Positions 18,487 through 25,988 of a stretch of DNA of 50,027 nt are shown piece by piece (positions within the stretch are counted from its first letter, which is position 1; each line of letters starts with the position of its first letter). Source of the DNA: Candidatus Methanogaster sp. Its GTDB lineage: Archaea; Halobacteriota; Methanosarcinia; Methanosarcinales; Methanogasteraceae. The stretch is from assembly GCA_003194445.1 (NCBI GenBank), contig PQXF01000022.1, positions 1 through 50,027 on the forward strand, written 5' to 3'. Under the pieces are notes generated by a model. It did no database searches, had not been told where the DNA came from, and worked only from the letters and a program-made list of their open reading frames with translations. The position numbers and the translations under genes were made by a program.

Positions 18487-18970
18487 TGAAATAACCCGAT
18501 CGTCCGGATCACGGGGAACTGTTGTTTATAGTGGTGTAAGAGTCGCAATAACTCAATTTGGATTCGGAAAATCCGGTTTTTATTGAAAAAAACCTGCAAA
18601 TAAACACGAATGAAACAAATTGTACGAATCGTACGAATGTTATTTGATATTGCGGTTGGGCTTAAGGGGGTCCAGTCTGACCCGGGGTGTCTTGTGGAAA
18701 ATTGCAAATTAGTTGGGAGATGTTACCAAGTTTTAGGAGATTTTAGGTGGTGGCATCTATTATGACATCCATAAACTGGAAAATGTCACGGATTTACCGA
18801 TGTTGATCCATATAATTTGTTTATTTATTACAAGCATGCTTGCTACCGGTTTGTCAGGCAACCAGTGATCAGGACATTCGAGCAAGTTGATAGTCCAACC
18901 CGACCAATACATTAAAGAATGATTAGAATTTACTATGTCAATACAACACAACAACTGATATGGATGTGCT
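18487..18970. other. Intergenic region between gatB and the Lrp-type gene
   Basis: About 480 bases with no convincing gene. It contains a terminator-like hairpin after gatB, a direct repeat of GTACGAAT near 18620, a 12-base palindrome CAAGCATGCTTG near 18833-18844 that could be an operator, and AT-rich sequence before the regulator. I saw no RNA-gene signature. Confidence 0.6.
18575..18594 (+). terminator. Hairpin with A/T arms after gatB
   Basis: GGTTTTT (18575-18581) pairs with AAAAACC (18588-18594) about 90 bases after the gatB stop. It is a weak candidate for transcript termination. Confidence 0.35.
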
Positions 18971-19411
18971 ATTATCGTAGACGAACTGGATGAACAAATT
19001 CTTGAGGCAATGTCCGATGGCATTGGCGTAGGGCCCAGACTGACCGAGCTTGCCAGATATGTCGAAGTTCCGAGAAGTACAGCAAATTTACGCGTTCGCA
19101 TGCTCATGGAGCGGGGTATTATAACAGGTTATCGTCCCGAAATCAACTGGGAAGAACTGGGATACCGCATCAATGGATATATCGGAATAGAGTGTCCGAA
19201 ATCTGCTGTCGATGATTTAATCGAGTTCTTGGCGAAGCAAGAGTGGGCTTTTGGAGCATGGGAAGCCACAGCCGGGAAATATGGGTTGTTCGTGATGTGT
19301 AGATTCAAACAGTACAGCGAGATCGAAGAACTGCAGACGTTCGCTAAAACCGTGCAGGGAGTTAGGGATGCTGAGCTATTTCTTCTTGGAGCATACACAC
19401 CATTTAAGTGA
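18971..19411 (+). CDS. Lrp/AsnC-family transcriptional regulator, unclear start
   Basis: The HTH (TELARYVEVPRSTANLRVRMLMERGIITGYRPEIN) and a RAM-like ligand domain (GYIGIECPKSAVDDLIEFL to ELFLLGAYT) identify an Lrp-type protein. The first ATG in frame is 19010, but family homology starts earlier: codons 18977-19009 read VDELDEQILEA, the normal first helix. No ATG, GTG or TTG lies in frame between the TGA at 18956 and 19010, so the start would be ATT or another rare codon, or there is a one-base frameshift after ATG 18963 (MDVLL in the other frame). Targets are unknown; it is a lone gene followed by an HTH-CBS gene 60 bases on. Confidence 0.8.
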   Translation: MIVDELDEQILEAMSDGIGVGPRLTELARYVEVPRSTANLRVRMLMERGIITGYRPEINWEELGYRINGYIGIECPKSAVDDLIEFLAKQEWAFGAWEATAGKYGLFVMCRFKQYSEIEELQTFAKTVQGVRDAELFLLGAYTPFK

Positions 19412-19472
19412 GCTAATTCTACATTATTAATCGATAGGTATATGGTGGGTGATCTATGACTTTAACTAAGTT

Positions 19473-20384
19473 ATGGAACTTACGCCCATCCAGACCGAGA
19501 TATTGACGACACTCATCAACCTCTACCATCAGAAGGGGAATGGGGTGAAAGGAGAGGAGATTGCCGCTGTGATCGACCGCAACCCGGGTACGGTGCGGAA
19601 TCAGATGCAAGCTCTCCGGATGCTTGGGATTGTGGAGGGCGTTCCAGGTCCAAAAGGCGGGTATCACCCAACCGGGCAGACGTATGACATTCTCGATATC
19701 AGTGACCAGCCAGCCAAGACGATAACAAACATCTACCGGAATGGAAAACTGGTCGAGGGTGCAACCGTCTGTGAGATCATGTTTACTACTGTGCAGCACC
19801 CGGACACATGCCACGGCAGGGTCAGGGTCATCGGCGATATCCGCAAGTTTGACAACGGTGACATCATCAAGATAGGTCCAACGCCACAGAACAAACTCGT
19901 GATCAGGGGAAAGGCGATTGGAAGGGATGATACAAGAAACATCCTGATCTTTGCGATCTCGGATCTGATCATCCTGCCAAAACGATCTGTTAAGGAGTGT
20001 ATCCGCAGCGGGAACGTATCGATTGATGTGGATACAACGATTAAGGCTGCTGCGAATATCCTTCTCAAACACCGGATACGCGGCGCTCCTGTGGTTGATG
20101 CAACGGTTGTTGTCGGTATTGTGACGCTGGAACAGATCACAAAAGCCCTGGTATCGGGATTGACCAATCAGAAGGCGTGGGACGTTATGTCAAGAGACCC
20201 TATCATCGTCGACGGTGATGTTCCAATCCCGGATGTATCGAAACTCTTTGACCAGCACCACACAAGAAACATCGTCGTGGTCATCAACGGAAAGCCGTAT
20301 GGCATCATATCAAGGGAGGATATGGTCCGTGAATCAACCACAGTCAGCGAATTGGTCATCGCGCCGTCGTTTATGAGCGCGTGA
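19473..20384 (+). CDS. HTH and CBS-pair regulator
   Basis: Residues 1-60 form a winged helix (LTPIQTEILTTLINLYHQKG to RNQMQALRMLGIVEGVPGPKGGYHPT). A middle domain of about 100 residues follows. Two CBS motifs end the 303-residue protein: VDTTIKAAANILLKHRIRGAPVVD and GDVPIPDVSKLFDQHHTRNIVVV..GIISREDM. Proteins of this build are common in methanogens as putative regulators sensing adenosyl ligands. The start is ATG 19473. The DRG gene follows after about 120 bases. Confidence 0.85.
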   Translation: MELTPIQTEILTTLINLYHQKGNGVKGEEIAAVIDRNPGTVRNQMQALRMLGIVEGVPGPKGGYHPTGQTYDILDISDQPAKTITNIYRNGKLVEGATVCEIMFTTVQHPDTCHGRVRVIGDIRKFDNGDIIKIGPTPQNKLVIRGKAIGRDDTRNILIFAISDLIILPKRSVKECIRSGNVSIDVDTTIKAAANILLKHRIRGAPVVDATVVVGIVTLEQITKALVSGLTNQKAWDVMSRDPIIVDGDVPIPDVSKLFDQHHTRNIVVVINGKPYGIISREDMVRESTTVSELVIAPSFMSA

Positions 20385-20461
20385 GGTGTGGGGTTGGCGC
20401 CTCCCATACTTCCGACAGATTTTTTCGCGGTAACTACATATCTTCTGATCCGGCATCCCAA

Positions 20462-20471
20462 TACTATAAAG
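20462..20471 (+). promoter_or_regulatory. TATA box for the DRG GTPase gene
   Basis: TACTATAAAG lies about 36 bases before ATG 20504. A short leader is implied, and it supports that ATG over the earlier in-frame one at 20381. Confidence 0.45.
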
Positions 20472-20503
20472 CATATCCACGATTAGGTACACCCACCCAC
20501 AAA

Positions 20504-21595
20504 ATGACAATCGAAGACGATATCAAGAACATAGAAGACGAGATCAGGAAGACGCCGTACAACAAGGCAACATCCCACCACATAGGGCGACTGAAAGCAA
20601 AAATCGCAAGACTGCGGGATGAGGTGCAGAAGCGGGCAGCATCGAAGTCAGGCGGCGAGGGATACGCCGTAAAGAAGTCAGGACACGCAACCATTGTGAT
20701 GGTCGGCTTTCCATCGGTCGGGAAATCCACCTTGTTAAACGTCCTCACAGGAACCGAAAGCGAGGTGGCTGCGTACGAGTTTACCACGCTCGATGTGATT
20801 CCCGGCACACTTGAGTACCGCGGAACCCAGATGCAGTTTCTCGATGTTCCGGGACTGGTCAGGGGTGCTGCGATCGGGCGCGGGCGCGGAAGGGAGGTGA
20901 TCTCGGTGATCCGAAATGCTGATATGGTCCTTATAATTGTGGATGTGTTCCAGTTGCAGCAGTATGATGTGCTCGTAAAAGAGTTGTACGATGCAGGGAT
21001 TCGGATCAATACCGCGCCTCCGCGCATCACAATCTACAAGTCGGATCGAGGTGGGGTCCGGGTAAATAGTACCGTTGATATCGATCTCGATAAGAAAACC
21101 GTCCAATCAGTACTATCCGAATACAAAATACACAATGCAAACGTGATCATACGGGCGAATATAACCGTTGATGAACTGATCGATGTGGTTATGGGAAATC
21201 GCAGGTATGTTCGTGGTGTAACTGTCGTAAACAAGATCGATCTTGCGGACGCGGCAACGATTGCAACGTGCAAGGAGCGTTTTCCTAATGCGATCATGAT
21301 CTCTGCGGATGGTGGTGTAAATCTCAATTCCTTAAAGGAGCGGATATATACCGAATTTGGGTTCATACGCATCTATATGAAGCCGCAGGGGCAGCCGGCT
21401 GACATGGACGAGCCGATGATCATGAAAGGCAGTTCGACTGTGGCGGAGGTCTGCTCTACCATCCACCGCGATTTTGTGAGAAAGTTTCGGTATGCGCAGG
21501 TCTGGGGGGACTCGGCAAAACATGCAGGGCAGCATGTGGGTCTTTCGCACGTGTTAAGTGACGAAGACGTTGTGACCGTTGTTGTGCGGAAGTGA
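20504..21595 (+). CDS. DRG-family GTP-binding protein
   Basis: The 363-residue protein has MVGFPSVGKSTLLNVLTG (G1), a TTL.VIPG switch region, LDVPGLVRGAAIGRGRGREV (G3, with the DRG-type VRGA), NKIDL (G4) and a C-terminal TGS domain (FIRIYMKPQGQPADMDEPMIM to SDEDVVTVVVRK). DRG proteins bind ribosomes in eukaryotes and are universal in archaea. ATG 20504 (MTIEDDIKNIEDEI) gives the family's usual length, while the open frame from 20381 overlaps the preceding gene and has no homology there. Confidence 0.96.
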   Translation: MTIEDDIKNIEDEIRKTPYNKATSHHIGRLKAKIARLRDEVQKRAASKSGGEGYAVKKSGHATIVMVGFPSVGKSTLLNVLTGTESEVAAYEFTTLDVIPGTLEYRGTQMQFLDVPGLVRGAAIGRGRGREVISVIRNADMVLIIVDVFQLQQYDVLVKELYDAGIRINTAPPRITIYKSDRGGVRVNSTVDIDLDKKTVQSVLSEYKIHNANVIIRANITVDELIDVVMGNRRYVRGVTVVNKIDLADAATIATCKERFPNAIMISADGGVNLNSLKERIYTEFGFIRIYMKPQGQPADMDEPMIMKGSSTVAEVCSTIHRDFVRKFRYAQVWGDSAKHAGQHVGLSHVLSDEDVVTVVVRK

Positions 21596-21666
21596 AATGC
21601 TCACAACGACGCCTGGGGGTTTTCAGGTAGTGTCTCAAAGTTTTGAAGAAATTCCTGTCCGTTCAC

Positions 21667-22653
21667 CTATTGTATTTCGTTCCAGCTGCCCATGCCGCAT
21701 CCGTTACTTGACCAACTCCCGAGTACATCAATGTTCACGTTGTAAAACCGATCTTTGAATGAGACATTGTATGCGTTGCACGAGTTATTGGATTCCACAA
21801 GCTTCCACGTACCCCGTCCGTGTAGGTGTTCCCCTTTGAACTCTACGCTGCCATCGCTGCGGAACGTTAGATCGTCACTGGCCCATGTGCGGTTGCTCGT
21901 GTGGTAGTAGCTACCTTTTGCCCTTATCGGGTATCGCACGAACCCGTTCCTGTACTCTGACGCAGTCGGTATATCCGGATCGCCCACGACCCACGATATA
22001 ACGTCGCAGTCGCTCGAAACAACGTTGCTAATGTTATACTGAACCACGAAGTCAGTCACATTCCCTGGAAGATCGAATAAAAGATATGCGTTTATGGTGT
22101 CACCGTCTGAAAGTTTATGCACCGGTTTCATGGGATTTGCGTCGGTGTGTGGTATCGTTTTGTATTTCCTGCCGCGCGTATCCATTATCCACCAATCCGC
22201 AATTCCGGTCTCGATCTCTTCGCCGCCGGTCGCAGTGATCATAACACGGAGTTTGATATGCCTCACACTTACTTCCAGGCGCCGATCAGTGCCTTCATCA
22301 TAGTAATGGTAATTCTTAACCATCGTACATGTTACGTTCAGTCCGGACAGGTTCACAGTCTCATTCATATCGACGGTTGCATCCGGATCCTCATGCCCTA
22401 TCGGCGCCGCTTCCGGTTCTGGCTCAAACTCAGGCACAGTCCTCATCTTCGCCCCTGACTCGTCGATAGGCTCTTCATCATAACTACCGCTTAACTCATC
22501 ACCCGCATTGGAAAGCGTCGTGTTCGTGTCATTGCGCGCGTCACCGCCGGTCGCATTCTCTGCGTCGTTCGAAGTATCATCGATACATCCTGACATCGTT
22601 GTAATCGCTATAATCGCAAGCAATGCCACCAGAAACATCACTGTTGTTCTCAT
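21667..22653 (-). CDS. Secreted lipoprotein, unknown function
   Basis: From ATG 22653 the protein starts MRTTVMFLVALLAIIAITTMSGC, a signal peptide with a lipobox cysteine. An Asp/Asn/Glu-rich linker follows. A domain of about 120 residues (NLSGLNVTCTMVKNYHYYDEGTDRRLEVSV onward) looks like DUF4352-type extracellular beta domains. The last 90 residues (YYHTSNRTWASDDLTFRSDGSVEF...HGRGTWKLVE) resemble a lipocalin-like strand pattern. Four cysteines could form disulfides. It is monocistronic and convergent with the DRG gene. Confidence 0.75.
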   Translation of the reverse strand: MRTTVMFLVALLAIIAITTMSGCIDDTSNDAENATGGDARNDTNTTLSNAGDELSGSYDEEPIDESGAKMRTVPEFEPEPEAAPIGHEDPDATVDMNETVNLSGLNVTCTMVKNYHYYDEGTDRRLEVSVRHIKLRVMITATGGEEIETGIADWWIMDTRGRKYKTIPHTDANPMKPVHKLSDGDTINAYLLFDLPGNVTDFVVQYNISNVVSSDCDVISWVVGDPDIPTASEYRNGFVRYPIRAKGSYYHTSNRTWASDDLTFRSDGSVEFKGEHLHGRGTWKLVESNNSCNAYNVSFKDRFYNVNIDVLGSWSSNGCGMGSWNEIQ

Positions 22654-22865
22654 TATTTCGTACCTCTCCAATAGATATGGGGTATGTCACCCCTATTACA
22701 CCACCATTAAACCCCCGCATTATAACATTATCGACACTCTGCTATCAGGGCGAATTCCAGTATTATCGTGTCGAGTACCACCACCCGTTAGCAGGTAGTT
22801 ATATTTGTTGTTTTATACGCCATATTTGGAAGTAGAGGTATCCGAAACTACCGATAAAAGAGAAG

Positions 22866-22874
22866 TTTTTAAGT
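22866..22874 (+). promoter_or_regulatory. TATA box for hmgA
   Basis: TTTTTAAGT lies about 30 bases before the hmgA ATG at 22901, within an AT-rich stretch. Confidence 0.45.
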
Positions 22875-22900
22875 ATTGACCCCTATTTATTATAGATATT

Positions 22901-24169
22901 ATGCCAGAAAAAACATCCAGATTATCAGGATTCTACAAACACACACCAGAAGAGCGACTTCGGATTGTTGGTGAGTTTTCGGATCTGACCGAGGAAGACA
23001 TCTCGGCACTTACCACGGATTTAGATCTTACGCAGGCAGACCGGATGATCGAGAACGTCATAAGCACAATCTCCCTCCCGGTCGGTGTCGCAACCAATTT
23101 CATGATAAATGAAAAGGACTATCTCGTCCCGATGGCTCTCGAAGAGCCGAGCGTCGTGGCTGCTGCGTCCAATATCGCGAAGATCGCGAGAATTAAGGGG
23201 GGATTTCGCACATCGAGCGATGAGCCGGTGATGATCGGGCAGATACAGATCGTGGACGTCACCGATGCTGAAGCGCTTCGAGAGAACATCCTTTCCAGAA
23301 AGCAGGAGATTCTCGAGAAAGCAAATGAGCAGGATCCGTTGCTCGTGAAACTCGGGGGCGGGGCAAAGGATGTGGAGATCAGGACGATCGAGACTGCGGA
23401 GGGGGCGATGGTGATCGTGCATCTTCTCGTGGACTGCAGGGATGCGATGGGCGCAAACGCGGTCAATACGATGGCAGAAGCAGTCACCCCGATAATCGAT
23501 TCATGCTGCTTGGGAAACGGCAGGGTTCTCCTGCGGATCGTCTCGAATCTTGCGACGCACCGGCTCTCGCGGGCTCGCGCAGTCTTTGATAGGGACGCAA
23601 TCGGCGGGGAGGAGGTTATTAGGGATATTGTAAAGTCGTATGCATTCGCAGCTGCTGATCCGTACCGGTGCGCTACGTATAACAAAGGGATCATGAACGG
23701 GATCGATGCGGTCGTTCTCGCAACAGGAAATGACTTCAGAGCTGTGGAGGCAGGAGCCCATGCTTACGCTGCACTCTCCGGCTATAAACCGCTTATTTCG
23801 TGGAAGAAGAACAGCGATGGTGATCTCGAGGGCAGCATAGAACTTCCGATAGCTATGGGAATTGTCGGCGGGGCAACATCGTCCAATCCGAAAGCAAGGG
23901 TCGCCTTAAAGATTCTTGGAGTTGCGACTGCAAGGGAGCTTGCAGAGGTGGTTGTCTCGGTCGGTCTGGCGCAGAATCTCGGTGCGCTCCGGGCACTTGC
24001 AACCGAAGGCATCCAGCGCGGGCACATGTCGCTTCATGCCAGGAATATCGCGATCATGGCTGGCGCAGAAGGTGAGATGATCGACAGGGTTGCCGAGATC
24101 ATGGTTGCCGAAGGGGTGGTGCGCCAGAACAGGGCAGAGGGGATTCTGGAAGAGATCAGGGGTGGCTGA
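22901..24169 (+). CDS. hmgA: Class II HMG-CoA reductase
   Basis: The enzyme makes mevalonate for isoprenoid lipids. The 422-residue sequence follows the bacterial class II type: SRLSGFYKHTPEERLRIVGEF at the start, MIENVISTISLPVGVATNF, LVPMALEEPSVVAAAS, DCRDAMGANAVNTMAEAV, and a C-terminal ARNIAIMAGAEGEMIDRVAEIMV. Most archaea carry the class I enzyme; class II is known from Archaeoglobus, where transfer from bacteria was proposed. It is followed eight bases later by a TraB-family gene, probably in one transcript. Confidence 0.95.
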   Translation: MPEKTSRLSGFYKHTPEERLRIVGEFSDLTEEDISALTTDLDLTQADRMIENVISTISLPVGVATNFMINEKDYLVPMALEEPSVVAAASNIAKIARIKGGFRTSSDEPVMIGQIQIVDVTDAEALRENILSRKQEILEKANEQDPLLVKLGGGAKDVEIRTIETAEGAMVIVHLLVDCRDAMGANAVNTMAEAVTPIIDSCCLGNGRVLLRIVSNLATHRLSRARAVFDRDAIGGEEVIRDIVKSYAFAAADPYRCATYNKGIMNGIDAVVLATGNDFRAVEAGAHAYAALSGYKPLISWKKNSDGDLEGSIELPIAMGIVGGATSSNPKARVALKILGVATARELAEVVVSVGLAQNLGALRALATEGIQRGHMSLHARNIAIMAGAEGEMIDRVAEIMVAEGVVRQNRAEGILEEIRGG

Positions 24170-24177
24170 TCAATTTA

Positions 24178-25428
24178 ATGACCGATACAACCCAGACCCA
24201 CTATCAGGTCACCTGCACCGATTATACCGACTATTTAAGCAAGCCCGAGCCTGAGATTGTGCTCATCGGAACAGCGCACGTCTCCAAAAAGAGTATTACC
24301 GAGGTAAAAGAGGTTATAGCAAGGGAACGCCCTTCCGTGGTTGCGGTCGAACTCTGCCCTGGCAGGTATGCCGCGCTCAAGGGCAAGAATGAAGATGTGT
24401 CGGCAAAGGATATCTTAGGCAGCGGAAATATAACGCTATTTCTTGTCCATTCCCTTCTCGCATACTTCCAGAACAAGATCGGTGCTGATATGGAGGTGAA
24501 ACCCGGATCCGAGATGATAGCAGCCATCGATGCCGCAGAAGAACTCGGGACTGAGATCGCTCTTGTTGACCGGGACATTCAGATAACGCTTAAGCGTTTT
24601 ATCGGAAAACTCGGGTTCTTCGAGAAGATAAAGATGCTTGGCGCATTGGTAGGTGCGCTATTCGGAGTCGGAGGGAAGGACATCAACATAGAAGCCATTA
24701 CTGAGGAGGATATCGTCACCCAATTGGTTTCAGAACTTAAAGAGTTCTCGCCGACCACGGCAAGTGTCCTTATCGAGGAGAGGGATGCCTACATCGCAAA
24801 GAATCTTCTCGATCTCAAAGAGAAGGGGACTGGAAACGTGGTTGCGATCGTTGGAGCGGGACACAGGCAAGGGATCCAGGAATATCTAAAACATCCTGAA
24901 AAACTGCCCGACATCAACAAATTGCTTGAGATACCAAAGAAACGGTTCAGCATCGGGAAGATTATCGGAGTTGGTATGATCGCGCTCGTCCTTGCGATGT
25001 TTGCGCTGGTCATCACGACCTTATCGTTCGATGAGTTTCTTGTCGCATTCGGGTGGTGGTTCATCATCAATGGCGTGTTAAGCGGGCTTGGCGCCGCGCT
25101 TGCTCGCGGGCATATCTACTCGGTATTGACTGCATTCAGTGTTGCATGGCTCACCTCGTTAAACCCGATGATCGCCGCGGGCTGGTTTGCCGGCGCAGTC
25201 GAGTTAAAGATGCGAAAACCATCTCCGCACGACATACACGATATTGCTGAGGCAGAGACGTTTCCCGATCTGATGGGGAACAACCTCTTCCGCGTGATAC
25301 TGGTCGCAGCGCTTGCGAATCTCGGAAGCGTCGCAGGCACGTTCATCGGTGCGTGGGTGGTGGCAACACAGTGCGGGCTTGACATCGATGTGATACGGGC
25401 TGGCATCACCGGTGCGCTTGGAATTTAG
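24178..25428 (+). CDS. TraB-family membrane protein
   Basis: The N-terminal half has the TraB/PrgY/GumN pattern: IVLIGTAHVSKKSITEVKEVI, VVAVELCPGRYAALKG, DRDIQITLKRF and VAIVGAGHRQGI, with the histidines and glutamate that suggest a metal-dependent hydrolase fold. The C-terminal 150 residues contain several membrane segments (IGVGMIALVLAMFALVITTL, a Gly/Ala-rich pair, LFRVILVAALANLGSVAGTFIGAWVV). TraB proteins are widespread in archaea with unknown physiological role. It is 416 residues, probably co-transcribed with hmgA. Confidence 0.9.
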   Translation: MTDTTQTHYQVTCTDYTDYLSKPEPEIVLIGTAHVSKKSITEVKEVIARERPSVVAVELCPGRYAALKGKNEDVSAKDILGSGNITLFLVHSLLAYFQNKIGADMEVKPGSEMIAAIDAAEELGTEIALVDRDIQITLKRFIGKLGFFEKIKMLGALVGALFGVGGKDINIEAITEEDIVTQLVSELKEFSPTTASVLIEERDAYIAKNLLDLKEKGTGNVVAIVGAGHRQGIQEYLKHPEKLPDINKLLEIPKKRFSIGKIIGVGMIALVLAMFALVITTLSFDEFLVAFGWWFIINGVLSGLGAALARGHIYSVLTAFSVAWLTSLNPMIAAGWFAGAVELKMRKPSPHDIHDIAEAETFPDLMGNNLFRVILVAALANLGSVAGTFIGAWVVATQCGLDIDVIRAGITGALGI

Positions 25429-25463
25429 AGGCGGTCAGGGGATGTTACTGGCTGCATAAGTCT

Positions 25464-25512
25464 GAGCCGAATGAATGGGTGTTTAGCGGATGATCACAAA
25501 ATCAGAAGGAAT
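25464..25512 (+). repeat. Copy A of a duplicated 5' leader
   Basis: These 49 bases match 25941-25988 at roughly 80%, including the ribosome-binding stretch AGAAGGAAT. In copy B the block leads straight into the beta-helix gene, whereas here it is followed by ATG TAG and then hicB. Confidence 0.75.
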
Positions 25513-25555
25513 ATGTAGCACGATAGTCAAGATCACAAAGTAATGAGGCGAAACC

Positions 25556-25747
25556 ATGTTAAGGCATTTTACGCTTGAGTATTGGATAGATGAGAGCTGG
25601 TATGTCGGCAGGCTCAGGGAAGTTCCGGGGGTGTTTAGTCAGGGCGAATCGCTTGAAGAACTGGAAGAGAACATCCGAGACGTGTACAGGCTGATGATAG
25701 ACGAAGAGGGTGGTTTTGGCATTGCCGCAGACTGCCATCATGGCTAA
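25556..25747 (+). CDS. hicB: HicB-like antitoxin
   Basis: The protein is 63 residues: FTLEYWIDESWYVGRLREVPGVFSQGESLEELEENIRDVYRLMIDE is the complete HicB RNase-H-like fold with its G-x-S-x-E-E-L motif. HicB neutralises the HicA mRNA interferase. The last ten residues (FGIAADCHHG) are atypical. No DNA-binding tail is present. It sits between two copies of a surface-gene leader and is followed by a truncated hicA. Confidence 0.85.
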   Translation: MLRHFTLEYWIDESWYVGRLREVPGVFSQGESLEELEENIRDVYRLMIDEEGGFGIAADCHHG

Positions 25748-25765
25748 GGAACTGGGAGTTGAGGC

Positions 25766-25882
25766 GTGAAACGGCGTGATTTCATACGAGAACTGGTAGA
25801 CGCGGGATGGCGGCGCGTTCAATGCGAGTACCGCGCCGATGTGAAGTGCAGAGGTCTGCGAAGTCACTGGCATGGGTTATGA
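25766..25882 (+). pseudogene. hicA: hicA remnant
   Basis: From GTG 25766 the frame reads VKRRDFIRELVDAGWRRVQ, the N-terminal helix of HicA. It then loses the family pattern (no G-x-H or catalytic-histidine strand) and stops after 38 residues, about half the normal size. I take it as a decayed toxin gene beside an intact hicB. Confidence 0.7.
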
Positions 25883-25940
25883 GGTCATGATGATTTCGGG
25901 AGAAGTTTTTATACCAGTAATGTGTAATTGGTAGTATTCA

Positions 25941-25988
25941 GACAGAATAAATGGATGTTTATCAGATGACCACAAAGTCGGAAGGAAT
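25941..25988 (+). repeat. Copy B of the duplicated leader, before the beta-helix gene
   Basis: About 80% identical to 25464-25512. It carries the GGAAGGA ribosome-binding site used by the surface-protein gene starting at 25987. Confidence 0.75.

Noticed and set aside
18487-18970. Possible structural RNA gene such as RNase P RNA
   Set aside because: None of the conserved core motifs was visible in the 480 bases.
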